Positions 15,750-22,780 of a DNA stretch of 64,000 nt are shown one piece after another (within the stretch, counting starts at the first letter, position 1; each line of letters begins with the position of its first letter). This stretch comes from Mycolicibacterium porcinum. GTDB lineage: Bacteria > Actinomycetota > Actinomycetes > Mycobacteriales > Mycobacteriaceae. A program made the translations under genes and the position numbers. The stretch spans positions 558,001 through 622,000 of the forward strand of contig MVIG01000001.1 in assembly GCA_002086835.1 (NCBI GenBank), read 5' to 3'. The notes under the pieces were generated by a model. That model saw only the letters and a program-made list of their open reading frames with translations. It searched no databases and was not told the DNA's origin.

Positions 15750-15774
15750 ATACCCCGTGCCCGGGTGATCAAAC
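15750..15774 (-). promoter_or_regulatory. SigF-type promoter of the Nramp-PRC operon
   Basis: On the minus strand GTTT, 15 bases and GGGTAT, an excellent match to the SigF pattern, end nine bases before the ATG at 15740. It overlaps the 3' end of the topoisomerase gene. Confidence 0.7.
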
Positions 15775-16782
15775 TCGGGTGACCTTCCGGATCAACCGGG
15801 CGGTGCTGCGATCCAGGATCGCCTGGCGTTTGTCGTCGCGGACGCGGGCAGCGCGGCGCACGGCGGCGCCGATCGTCAGTCCTTCCCGGTACGCGTCGAC
15901 CACCCGAGGATCGACGTAGGCGCTACGCGCCACGGCCGGGGTATTGCCGAGAGCCTCGGCCACCTGACGCATCACCGCGGTTTCGACGCGTTTGATCACC
16001 TTGTCATCCACCGGCGGGTCCGCGCCGACGAACGCCTCTGCCGCCAACACCGTTCCGTGCCAGGTCCTCAGGTCTTTGACGGTGTAGTCGTCGCCGACCA
16101 TCTCTTTGAACCGGACATTGAGATCTTCGGCATGAACCTCGATCCAGCCCGACGAGTTGCGGTATGCCAGCAGGCGATCTCCGTTGCGCCGGTTGCGCTG
16201 CAGTGAGCGGACGGCACGAACCACGGCGGGATCCTCGACGAGCAGCGTGCGCCGCACGCCGCTCTTGGCCGGGTAGTCGAACTCGACGGCGTCCGCGTGC
16301 AGGGTGACGTGGTCACGAAGCAGCGTGGCGATGCCGAAGGAGTTGTTCTCCTCGGCGTATTGATCGCCACCGGCGCGGAAGTACCCGAGGTCCAGCAGGC
16401 GTAGTCCGAGTGCCAGCACACGATCACGGTTCAAACCGCGCCGGCGCAGATCACCCGCGATGGCGGTGCGCCAATCAGCAAGTCCCGCCGACAGTTCGAG
16501 TACCCGATCGAATTTCTCCTCGCCGCGCTCTTCCTGCCACTGGGAGTGATAGAGGTATTGCCGCCGGCCCGCGGCATCGGTACCGACGGCCTGGATGTGC
16601 CCGTTGGGATGTGGACAGATCCAGACTTTCCGCCACGCGGGCGGGATCACCAGCTCGTCGATCCGTTGCAGCGTGGCGGGATCCGCAACGCTGACGCCCG
16701 CGTCGTCGTGATAACTGAACCCGCGACCGCGGCGTCTCCGGTGTAACCCTGGCCCGTTGACATCGCTACGACGGAGTCTCAT
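15769..16782 (-). CDS. Type IB DNA topoisomerase
   Basis: The 337-residue enzyme relaxes supercoils by transient 3'-phosphotyrosine linkage. It belongs to the short bacterial/poxvirus-like class: N-terminal domain with VIPPAWRKVWICPHPNGHI, catalytic pocket with FGIATLLRDHV, KDLRTWHGT and the active-site Tyr about 289 in ARSAYVDP. Length matches bacterial TopIB. It lies head-to-tail with the SigF operon at 15740 and is divergent from the RsbW-like gene. TopIB proteins occur in many mycobacteria alongside the essential TopA. Confidence 0.92.
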   Translation of the reverse strand: MRLRRSDVNGPGLHRRRRGRGFSYHDDAGVSVADPATLQRIDELVIPPAWRKVWICPHPNGHIQAVGTDAAGRRQYLYHSQWQEERGEEKFDRVLELSAGLADWRTAIAGDLRRRGLNRDRVLALGLRLLDLGYFRAGGDQYAEENNSFGIATLLRDHVTLHADAVEFDYPAKSGVRRTLLVEDPAVVRAVRSLQRNRRNGDRLLAYRNSSGWIEVHAEDLNVRFKEMVGDDYTVKDLRTWHGTVLAAEAFVGADPPVDDKVIKRVETAVMRQVAEALGNTPAVARSAYVDPRVVDAYREGLTIGAAVRRAARVRDDKRQAILDRSTARLIRKVTRV

Positions 16783-16797
16783 GACGCCGGTTCCATC

Positions 16798-16825
16798 GGT
16801 TTAGCTACCAGACGCCTGTGGGTAC
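16798..16825 (+). promoter_or_regulatory. SigF-type promoter of the RsbW-like gene
   Basis: GGTTT, 17 bases and GGGTAC. The -10 ends only three bases before the ATG at 16829, so transcription should begin at about 16832-16835, which favours a leaderless start at the ATG at 16835. Confidence 0.65.
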
Positions 16826-16834
16826 GCGATGTAC

Positions 16835-17353
16835 ATGTCATTGTCAGGCCGCCTGCCGGGGCCATCGCTCACGGTGCTGCATGGTCGGCGATTACCCCAC
16901 TGGGGATCCGGACACACCAGCGGGCCGGGAGCGGTGGAGCTGCGGGTGCCCGCCCGGACCGAGGCGCTGGCCGTGTTACGAGCCATGACGGGCTGTCTGG
17001 CCAAATACGAAGAGCTGGACAGCGATACGGCGGCCGACCTGGCCTTGGCGGTGGATGAGGCGGGCACCGTGCTGATCGGTTTGGCCGCGCCAGGAGCTGC
17101 TCTGCTGCTCGTCGAAGATCCCCGCGCCCGCGACCTCAATGTTCGGATCTCGACAATCTGCGACGGTGTGGACAACGACCCCGACAGCGTCGTGTTGAGC
17201 GGCTTCAGTCGCCGGGTCTTGGAGGCGCTGGCCGAAGAGGTCGGAACCTTCGTCGACGACGCTGATTTCGGGAGTGAGACCGGCGGCCCGCCGGCGGTCG
17301 GCATCTCACTGACCATCCGGCGGAACCGGGCCGGGGTTTCGGCACGCCGCTAG
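16835..17353 (+). CDS. RsbW-like anti-sigma/ATP-binding protein, paralogue
   Basis: The protein, about 172 residues from 16835, resembles the SigF anti-sigma factor RsbW: VELRVPARTEALAVLRAMTG, the helix TAADLALAVDEAGTVLI of the HATPase N-box, and GFSRRVLEALAEEVGTF near the end, then GISLTIRRNR. The usual N-box Asn is absent, as it also is in the true RsbW here. It is convergent with a STAS protein gene, overlapping by four bases, so the two probably form a partner-switch pair. An ATG at 16829 is in frame but lies upstream of the predicted transcription start. Confidence 0.72.
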   Translation: MSLSGRLPGPSLTVLHGRRLPHWGSGHTSGPGAVELRVPARTEALAVLRAMTGCLAKYEELDSDTAADLALAVDEAGTVLIGLAAPGAALLLVEDPRARDLNVRISTICDGVDNDPDSVVLSGFSRRVLEALAEEVGTFVDDADFGSETGGPPAVGISLTIRRNRAGVSARR

Positions 17354-17778
17354 CGGGGCGCGTTCACCATTTGGAGTTGGCGGGGCTGGCTACGCAGCTT
17401 CGACAGGGCGGCAGGTAGGTCGCTGGAGGTCGGCAGGGCACCGGCGGGATCACAGATGTCGAGCACGCGCGACACCGCGGTGCTGGGAATCAATACCCAA
17501 TCGATGTTCTCTCCGGCGCAGCGCACATTGAGGGTATGGAAGCAGGCGAAGCATCCCGCACCGAAGAACTCGACCCCACTCATATCCAGGACGAGCTGTC
17601 CGCTGGGCCTGCTGTGCCGGATTCCGCACTCGGTGAGCTCGACGGCATTGGAAGCATCCAACTCACCGTGGACGCTGATGACCGCGGTGGCCGGCCACAA
17701 CCACTGCGTCCAGAATTCCGCCCGGGTGTGGTCGCTGGTTATCGGTGCGACTCGTTTCGCCGCGTTAATAGTGGGCAT
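17350..17778 (-). CDS. STAS-domain anti-sigma factor antagonist lacking the phospho-serine
   Basis: This 142-residue STAS protein has AVISVHGELDASN, LVLDMSGVEFFGAGC and WVLIPSTAVSRVL. The canonical phospho-acceptor motif (D-S-S-G after VxF) reads G73-A74-G75-C76, so the usual serine is missing. Cysteines at about 51, 76, 79 and 87 could allow redox control, as reported for RsfA of M. tuberculosis. GAGGAG lies seven bases before the ATG. A SigA-like promoter and conserved leader are shared with the STAS gene at 23935. Confidence 0.8.
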   Translation of the reverse strand: MPTINAAKRVAPITSDHTRAEFWTQWLWPATAVISVHGELDASNAVELTECGIRHSRPSGQLVLDMSGVEFFGAGCFACFHTLNVRCAGENIDWVLIPSTAVSRVLDICDPAGALPTSSDLPAALSKLRSQPRQLQMVNAPR

Positions 17779-17892
17779 CGGTGACTCCTCAGTAGCAATA
17801 CTGCGGTCACGTCACTCTTCAGGCTCTGTGGGCTCAAAACCCCTGGGTACAGGGAGTGTCACTACGCTGCACCCGATGACGATTCCGGGGAT

Positions 17893-17945
17893 GGCTGTGA
17901 ACTCAACCTCTCTTGGACTCTACGCGCCATGCCCGGCTCGAACAA
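17893..17945 (-). promoter_or_regulatory. SigA-like promoter and conserved leader of STAS gene 1
   Basis: On the minus strand TTGTTC, 17 bases and TAGAGT are followed by a 17-base block (AGGTTGAGTTCACAGCC). The same block with the same 5-base spacing follows the promoter of the STAS gene at 24357. The leader to the ATG is about 120 bases, long for a mycobacterial mRNA. Confidence 0.55.
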
Positions 17946-18002
17946 TCGATCTTCGCGGCTGATCTACCCCTCCTATCGCGTCAGCCACGTGCGTAACGCC
18001 AC

Positions 18003-18629
18003 TCACAGTCGTCCGAGGAGGATTGCCGCGCCGGATCCGGTGAGTTCCTCGGCGGCTTGCCGGCGGCCGGTCATGGCCAGCAGTAACGCTTCGCCGGTGC
18101 CGGTGACTTCAGGACCGCTCCCGTGCTCCCAGTCGATGTCGTTGGCGCGCAGTCGAAGTCCCTTTATCCGTCGGCCGGCCCCGAGCCGCGGGTTACCGGG
18201 CACCAGGGGGAGGATTCGTTGCAGACGCTGAGCCGGCACCGTGCGAGGAAGCCCCAGCGCACGGCGGATGTCTTGATGATGGACAGTGCCGTCAATTAGT
18301 CCGATCATGCCGCCGAATCCCGCGGTCAGACCCTGTGGTCTCAAGTGGCGGTTGAGGAAATCGAGCAGTTCACCGGTCGACTTGGCCGAGTATTCGGCCA
18401 CGCCGACCTCGTTGGCGCGCACCACGCGTCCTTTCGCGAATCGCTTGAGCAAACCGGGAACTCCCAGCTCTTCGTAGCTGACGATATGTGCGACAACGTC
18501 TTTCACCGTCCATCCGGTGCACAGTGATTCGGTTTCCCATTGCGCAGGGGTCAGGGTGGCCAGAAATGCGGCGAGGTCGGCCCGCTCGTCGCGGGCCAGG
18601 TCCATCAGGGACGGCTCGTCCGTGTTCAT
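18003..18629 (-). CDS. Mycothiol-dependent maleylpyruvate isomerase-family protein
   Basis: The 208-residue protein has a DinB-like four-helix bundle start (LARDERADLAAFLATLTPAQWETES), then GWTVKDVVAHI and the metal/thiol-site region GTVHHQDIRR, as in the maleylpyruvate isomerase/mycothiol transferase family. Members use mycothiol as cofactor for isomerisation or detoxification. Its ATG overlaps the stop of the SRPBCC gene (ATGA). It is the last gene of an ArsR-led operon, suggesting a detoxification role. The substrate is unknown. Confidence 0.78.
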   Translation of the reverse strand: MNTDEPSLMDLARDERADLAAFLATLTPAQWETESLCTGWTVKDVVAHIVSYEELGVPGLLKRFAKGRVVRANEVGVAEYSAKSTGELLDFLNRHLRPQGLTAGFGGMIGLIDGTVHHQDIRRALGLPRTVPAQRLQRILPLVPGNPRLGAGRRIKGLRLRANDIDWEHGSGPEVTGTGEALLLAMTGRRQAAEELTGSGAAILLGRL

Positions 18630-19111
18630 TCCACGGCCTCCTGTGTGACCACGTCGTGGAAACGGTGGAGGTACAGCGGCCATCCGGCATCGCCGCCGAC
18701 CCCATCGGCCACCGAACGCCAGCCTTCGCCGTGACGCTCGAGGTGTCGGTGCACAAGCTCCACCCGGGTGCGATCGGCCGCCTCGGCGATGAACCGGACC
18801 TCCACCTCGCTGGTGCGATTCGGGTCGGTTTCGACCTGCCAGGTGGGTCCGATGTCCCACGAGAAGACGACGCGCGTCGGCGGGTCATAGATCAGCACCC
18901 GTGCCCACTCGCACCGGCTGCCGTCAGTGCCGACGTCGTAGATGTGGCCGCCGACGTGCGGTTCGAAAACGGTCTGTGCGATCGGCACGGCGAGCAGGTT
19001 GTGTTCGCGGGGTTTGATCGCGTCGAACCGGTCGATGAACAACGCGAAGGCGCGGTCCGCCGCTGCGTTGACGACCACACTCTTGCGGATGGGTTCGACC
19101 TCTGCGTGCAT
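18626..19111 (-). CDS. SRPBCC/AHSA1-like domain protein
   Basis: This 161-residue protein carries the START-like ligand-binding fold of the AHSA1 type: IRKSVVVNAAADRAFALFIDRFDAI, then VGGHIYDVG, RVVFSWDIG and VELVHRHLERHGEGW. Such proteins commonly pair with an ArsR regulator, as here, where the ATG overlaps the regulator stop by one base (TGATG). It may bind a hydrophobic small molecule. A longer in-frame reading to 19171 overlaps the regulator gene and is not preferred. Confidence 0.82.
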   Translation of the reverse strand: MHAEVEPIRKSVVVNAAADRAFALFIDRFDAIKPREHNLLAVPIAQTVFEPHVGGHIYDVGTDGSRCEWARVLIYDPPTRVVFSWDIGPTWQVETDPNRTSEVEVRFIAEAADRTRVELVHRHLERHGEGWRSVADGVGGDAGWPLYLHRFHDVVTQEAVE

Positions 19112-19428
19112 CACTGCGGCTGTCCTTCCTGCTCGACGATGTTCTTGTAGGCGTCCAGCGCCTGGCCCCAAAAGCTGTCCAACTCGGCGCGAAGCGCCGC
19201 CATGCCGTCCGGGTCGACGTGGTAGACGCGACGGGTTCCTTCGGCTCGGTCATCAACCAGCCCTGCGCATTTCAGCACTTTCAGATGCTGCGAGACCGCC
19301 GGCCGGCTGATCGGGAGCTCGCGGGCCAGTTCGCCCACCGCCATGGGGCCGGCCGCCAATCGTCTGATGATCGCCCGTCGGCTGCCATCGGCCAGGGCGG
19401 CCCATGGATCGCTCACTGGGTAAGTCAC
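19111..19428 (-). CDS. ArsR-family transcriptional regulator
   Basis: The 105-residue winged-helix repressor has WAALADGSRRAIIRRLAAG, then ELARELPISRPAVSQHLKVLKCAGLV and RRVYHVDPDGM. It lacks the Cys-rich metal site of ArsR/SmtB and belongs to the group paired with SRPBCC proteins. A TTG at 19455 is in frame, but an 18-bp palindrome ends just upstream of the GTG at 19428 and would lie inside the longer ORF, so 19428 (or 19416) is preferred. Confidence 0.8.
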   Translation of the reverse strand: MTYPVSDPWAALADGSRRAIIRRLAAGPMAVGELARELPISRPAVSQHLKVLKCAGLVDDRAEGTRRVYHVDPDGMAALRAELDSFWGQALDAYKNIVEQEGQPQ

Positions 19429-19435
19429 CACGAAC

Positions 19436-19453
19436 GGTAAGTCTACGCTTACC
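19436..19453. promoter_or_regulatory. Palindromic operator of the ArsR-type regulator
   Basis: GGTAAG, six bases and CTTACC form a perfect inverted repeat, seven bases ahead of the regulator start. Its position is typical of an autorepressor site. GTAAG also recurs nearby at 19420-19424. Confidence 0.5.
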
Positions 19454-19480
19454 AATGGTCCTCGTCGAGCTTTGCCGAAT

Positions 19481-19506
19481 GTTTGACCCGCGCGTCAGCC
19501 GGGTAC
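19481..19506 (+). promoter_or_regulatory. SigF-type promoter of the small-protein operon
   Basis: GTTT, 16 bases and GGGTAC end ten bases before the ATG at 19517, so the transcript would be nearly leaderless. Confidence 0.65.
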
Positions 19507-19516
19507 ATCGCATGCC

Positions 19517-19750
19517 ATGAGACTTGGTGGATTGTTCGGAACACTCGTGCTCATCTGGCTGATCATCGGCGTGGTGGCGGCCTGGCAGCGCGACTATTTC
19601 CATGGTGGGTCAACGAACTGCGCGACCGCCGGTGCGATAGCGCTGACGGTCCTGGCCGGTCCGCTCAACTACGCGGGCGTCAATCCCAAGGTGGACGAAT
19701 GTCGTTTGCCACAACCCAGCGCGATGGTCCCCGTCGGCGCGGTGAATTGA
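19517..19750 (+). CDS. Small membrane or secreted protein
   Basis: The 77-residue protein has one N-terminal hydrophobic helix (about 5-22, LFGTLVLIWLIIGVVAAW), then a domain with DYFHGGSTNCATAGAIALTVLAGPLNYAGVNPKV and two cysteines. Similar short proteins are common in mycobacteria without a function. There is no clear ribosome-binding site, consistent with the near-leaderless start. It opens a three-gene stress operon. Confidence 0.7.
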   Translation: MRLGGLFGTLVLIWLIIGVVAAWQRDYFHGGSTNCATAGAIALTVLAGPLNYAGVNPKVDECRLPQPSAMVPVGAVN

Positions 19751-19757
19751 GGTTGTC

Positions 19758-19913
19758 ATGATTGTGCTCGGAGCGATTCTGCTCATCCTCGGCTTGCTCT
19801 TCAACATTTACCTGCTGTGGGTGATCGGCGTGATCTTGCTGGTCATCGGCGGTGTGTTCTGGCTGCTCGGCGCCATCGGACGGCCGGTCGCCGGGCGGCG
19901 CAGCTGGTACTGA
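19758..19913 (+). CDS. Small two-helix membrane protein (DUF6131-like)
   Basis: This 51-residue product is almost entirely hydrophobic, with two helices (MIVLGAILLILGLLFNIYLL and IGVILLVIGGVFWLLG) and a basic tail ending GRRSWY. That matches the actinobacterial DUF6131 pattern as recalled. It lies seven bases after the preceding stop and twenty before the next start. Confidence 0.72.
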   Translation: MIVLGAILLILGLLFNIYLLWVIGVILLVIGGVFWLLGAIGRPVAGRRSWY

Positions 19914-19933
19914 ACCAAAGAAAGGAGGAACTG

Positions 19934-20191
19934 ATGCCCAATCCGTCGATCAAGGACGAGAAGCTGTACGAGGAGCTGCGCGACGAAGGCAACTCGAAGG
20001 AGAAGGCAGCGCGGATCTCCAATGCCGCGGCCGCCAGGGGCCGTTCGAGTGTCGGCCGCGCGGGCGGCGAGTCCGGTTCCTACGACGATTGGACCGTCGA
20101 CGATCTTCGCAGCCGGGCCAAAGAGCTTGGGATCAAAGGCTATTCCGACAAGAACAAGCGCGAGCTGATCGGGATGCTCAGGAACCATTGA
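19934..20191 (+). CDS. Rho-N-domain (DUF7218-like) protein
   Basis: The 85-residue protein opens with MPNPSIKDEKLYEELRDEGNSKEKAARISNAA, followed by a Gly/Ser linker. It ends with a SAP/Rho-N-like helix-extended-helix DWTVDDLRSRAKELGIKGYS and KRELIGMLR, a fold that binds nucleic acid. The stress operon suggests it could be a nucleoid or RNA-binding stress protein. AAAGGAGG lies five bases before the ATG, the strongest ribosome-binding site in the operon. A terminator follows. Confidence 0.78.
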   Translation: MPNPSIKDEKLYEELRDEGNSKEKAARISNAAAARGRSSVGRAGGESGSYDDWTVDDLRSRAKELGIKGYSDKNKRELIGMLRNH

Positions 20192-20217
20192 TTGCCCGGC
20201 CCGCGAGGGTGACGTAT

Positions 20218-20242
20218 CGACCCCGCCACATCGGCGGGGTCG
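20218..20242 (+). terminator. Terminator hairpin after the small-protein operon
   Basis: A perfect 10-bp stem (CGACCCCGCC and its complement) with a five-base loop, 27 bases past the preceding stop. Confidence 0.75.
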
Positions 20243-20347
20243 TATGCCTTGTTTGCCGGTTTTCCTCGCCAGACCTGCGAAGGAGTTCTACCGTGGAGTC
20301 AGCCCATTCACGGCAGGTGGGGCGAGAAGTGGCGGGAAGGAGCAGCC

Positions 20348-20656
20348 ATGCACGGCCCAAAAGATCCAGTTGATCACGCTCGGACAACCCGGCCGCACGC
20401 CGGCGAGTCGATGAAGGACAACGTCATCATGCCTGCGCTGGTACTGATCCTGGTGGGATTGGTGCTGTTCGTCGGCACCCTGGCGGCCTTCGCCACCGGC
20501 CACTCCGATGTGGGCCTGACCGTAGGCACACTGTCTGCGGCGGGATTCGTCATCGGATCGATGTGGCTGGCCCTGGAACACATGAGGGTGCGGCGTATCG
20601 AAGACCGCTGGTACACCGATCATCCCGGCGTGATGCGGCAGCGGCCGAGCAGCTGA
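20348..20656 (+). CDS. usfY: UsfY family membrane protein, copy 2
   Basis: At 102 residues it is the same length as the copy at 10211 and shares DPVDHARTTRPHAGESMKDN and RRIEDRWYTDHP, with diverged transmembrane helices (about 28-50 and 55-75). GGAAGGAG precedes the ATG. No SigF-type promoter was found in the 105 bases after the upstream terminator. As the copy nearer rsbW-sigF, it is the better positional counterpart of M. tuberculosis usfY. The function is unknown. Confidence 0.85.
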   Translation: MHGPKDPVDHARTTRPHAGESMKDNVIMPALVLILVGLVLFVGTLAAFATGHSDVGLTVGTLSAAGFVIGSMWLALEHMRVRRIEDRWYTDHPGVMRQRPSS

Positions 20657-20670
20657 GGTCCGCGCCGAGC

Positions 20671-20695
20671 GACCCGGCCGCACTGCGGCCGGGTC
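20671..20695. terminator. Bidirectional terminator hairpin
   Basis: A perfect 11-bp stem (GACCCGGCCGC and its complement) with a three-base loop between the convergent usfY copy 2 and the membrane protein gene at 20720. Confidence 0.8.
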
Positions 20696-20719
20696 ACTGT
20701 CTTGCGGTGGTGTGCCCGC

Positions 20720-21064
20720 CTAGAAGGTGAGGGCCAGTACCGCGAAATCGATTGCCAACAACGCCAACCCGACAATCGGGACCAGAATCCCGTAGCGCAT
20801 CCGTGAGGTGAAGATCGATACCGCGATCGTGACCAGAGGTACCACCGGCGCGCCGTAGAACAGGATCCCGAACCAGAATTCCCCCGGTCCCTTGGTCGCG
20901 CACACGTCGCCGGTACACCCGGCCATGCCCATCACCGCACCCATGCCGTAGAGGAACACCACGACCGCGGCGGGAATGGTCAACACCACCAGCACCCAGG
21001 TGATCGAGATCCTCATTCGCCGCTCGCCGGTGTGCTCCGTCTGCAGAGTCTGTGATTCGGTCAT
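20720..21064 (-). CDS. Small membrane protein, three predicted helices
   Basis: The 114-residue product has hydrophobic helices at about 20-45, 62-85 and 92-113 and a CTGDVCAT loop whose cysteines could form a disulfide. The ATG at 21064 is preferred because the longer in-frame reading runs antisense into the F420-type oxidoreductase gene. The protein family is not recognised. Confidence 0.65.
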   Translation of the reverse strand: MTESQTLQTEHTGERRMRISITWVLVVLTIPAAVVVFLYGMGAVMGMAGCTGDVCATKGPGEFWFGILFYGAPVVPLVTIAVSIFTSRMRYGILVPIVGLALLAIDFAVLALTF

Positions 21065-21080
21065 GGCGTTCGGATACCCA

Positions 21081-21105
21081 GTTTCGCGACCTTCTGCACG
21101 GGTAT
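21081..21105 (+). promoter_or_regulatory. SigF-type promoter of the F420-type oxidoreductase gene
   Basis: GTTT, 15 bases and GGGTAT end nine bases before the ATG at 21115, indicating a near-leaderless transcript. Confidence 0.65.
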
Positions 21106-21114
21106 CCCAGCGGC

Positions 21115-22101
21115 ATGGCCAGATTCGGATACACCCTGATGACCGAGCAGAGCGGCCCACGACAGCTGGTCGACTACGCGGTGTCAGCAGAGCAGGCAGG
21201 CTTCGATTTCGAGGTGAGCAGTGACCACTACAGCCCGTGGCTGGCCAGCCAGGGGCATGCACCCAACGCCTGGCCCGTGCTGGGGGCGGTAGCCCACGCC
21301 ACCGAGAAGGTGCAGCTGTACTCGTATGTGACCTGCCCGACGATCAGGTACCACCCGGCAATCGTCGCCCAGCAGGCTGCCACCGTGCAGATCCTGGCCG
21401 ACGGCCGGTTCACCCTCGGCCTCGGCAGCGGTGAGAACCTCAACGAACACGTCGTCGGCCAGGGCTGGCCGACTGTCGAGCGCCGCCTCGACATGCTCGC
21501 CGAGGCGATCAAGCTGATCCGCGAACTGCTCAGCGGCGACCTGATCGACTTCAGGGGCGAGTTCTATGAGGTGGACTCCGCACGCATCTGGGATGTCCCG
21601 GAGGTCCCGGTGACGATCGGCGTCTCCATGACCGGCGAGAAGTCCGTCGAGAAGCTCGCCGTGGCGGCCGATCACCTGATCAACGTGGCACCCGATCGCA
21701 CGATCGTCGAAGGCTGGCAGCAGCGCAGGCAGGCCACCGGGGTCCTGCCGGAGGGGCGCGTCATCGGACAAATCCCGGTCTGCTGGGATCCCGACCGGGA
21801 CGCCGCGGTGGAGCGGGCCTACGACCAGTTCCGCTGGTTCGGCGGCGGCTGGGCGGTCAACGCCGACCTACCCACTCCCGCCGGCTTCGCCGCGGCCACC
21901 CAGTACGTACGTCGGGAGGATGTGGCCTCAGCGATTCCGTGTGGACCGGACCTGGATGCGATCGCTGCGGCCGTGGCTCCCTACCTCGAAGCGGGATTCA
22001 CCGATATCGCCCTTGTCCAGATCGGTGACGAGGGCCAGCGACGGTTCCTCGACGAGGCGGCCAGACCGCTATTGGCTGCGCTGCGCGCCGAGTTCGACTG
22101 A
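21115..22101 (+). CDS. LLM-class F420-dependent oxidoreductase
   Basis: The 328-residue luciferase-like TIM-barrel protein has FGYTLMTEQSGPRQLVDYAVSAEQAGFD, SSDHYSPW, VTCPTIRYHPAIVAQQAATV and GLGSGENLNEH, features of the F420 group related to glucose-6-phosphate dehydrogenase (Fgd) and TIGR03557. It should transfer hydride with F420, the coenzyme whose synthesis genes fbiA and fbiB lie in this window. The substrate is unknown. A SigF-type promoter directly precedes it. The ATG at 21115 replaces an earlier in-frame ATG that lies upstream of that promoter. Confidence 0.85.
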   Translation: MARFGYTLMTEQSGPRQLVDYAVSAEQAGFDFEVSSDHYSPWLASQGHAPNAWPVLGAVAHATEKVQLYSYVTCPTIRYHPAIVAQQAATVQILADGRFTLGLGSGENLNEHVVGQGWPTVERRLDMLAEAIKLIRELLSGDLIDFRGEFYEVDSARIWDVPEVPVTIGVSMTGEKSVEKLAVAADHLINVAPDRTIVEGWQQRRQATGVLPEGRVIGQIPVCWDPDRDAAVERAYDQFRWFGGGWAVNADLPTPAGFAAATQYVRREDVASAIPCGPDLDAIAAAVAPYLEAGFTDIALVQIGDEGQRRFLDEAARPLLAALRAEFD

Positions 22102-22614
22102 GCCGTTGGTCGACATCGGATGCCCCAGTCTCATCGCCAACGGCAGCACCAGCCAGACCCCCACGAACGTCACCAGGGCGACGGCCCCGGCGAGGATCCC
22201 GGCCCGGCGCCCGGCCACGGTATCGAAGATCAGCTCGGTCACGCCCGCCATCGCGAGCCCGAGCAACACCAGCCCGACGAATGCACACCGGTGCGCGGCA
22301 GAGACCAGCAGATTCAACCGGTGTCTGCGGAACAGGATGCGATGCATGCCAACTGGGGCGACCAGCAGTGCGGTGGCCGCGGCAGAACATGCCACCGTGA
22401 CGAGATAGAGGATCCGCATGGGCTCGTCGAGCGTCGGGAACCGCTGCTGGAACGGCAAGGTCAGAAGCAGGCCGGTGAGCAACTGAACGCCGGTCTGGAC
22501 CACCCGCAACTCCTGCAGCAGGCTGCTCCAGTTGCGGTCCAGCCGTTCGGCTTCCGTCTCGTGGCGCGCGGTCTGGTCCCAGGGCTGATCCAGCTCGGGG
22601 TGGTCCGGATCCAT
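22069..22614 (-). CDS. DUF6328-like four-helix membrane protein
   Basis: This 181-residue protein has a charged N-terminus with RHETEAERLDRNWSSLLQELRVVQTGVQLLTG, then about four transmembrane helices, including LYLVTVACSAAATALLVAPV and CAFVGLVLLGLAMAGV. The N-terminal pattern matches the DUF6328 family as recalled. It overlaps the end of the convergent oxidoreductase gene by 33 bases. The long in-frame extension above 22614 runs across rsbW and is discarded. Confidence 0.75.
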   Translation of the reverse strand: MDPDHPELDQPWDQTARHETEAERLDRNWSSLLQELRVVQTGVQLLTGLLLTLPFQQRFPTLDEPMRILYLVTVACSAAATALLVAPVGMHRILFRRHRLNLLVSAAHRCAFVGLVLLGLAMAGVTELIFDTVAGRRAGILAGAVALVTFVGVWLVLPLAMRLGHPMSTNGSVELGAQRSQ

Positions 22615-22641
22615 ACCGTCGATAATCGCACGTCGAACACA

Positions 22642-22668
22642 GGTTTCGGGTTGGGGCGCGGTGGGCAT
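22642..22668 (+). promoter_or_regulatory. SigF autoregulatory promoter upstream of rsbW-sigF
   Basis: GGTTT, 16 bases and GGGCAT lie about 110 bases before rsbW. M. tuberculosis has a known SigF-dependent promoter at the same place (before usfX). Confidence 0.7.
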
Positions 22669-22780
22669 CCCTGGCGGGGGTCCCGGGCGGGACCTCGTCA
22701 GCGCGCAGGAAGGAACGACGGGCCTCGTGAGACTAGGGTCCCAGCTGGAATACTGTCGATCCGAGATGTCGGGAGGTGAG

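Noticed and set aside
14075..15919. A 614-codon open frame on the plus strand
   Set aside because: It runs antisense to the Nramp and neighbouring genes, with composition typical of a high-GC shadow frame and no recognisable domain. The minus-strand genes have clear motifs and overlaps.
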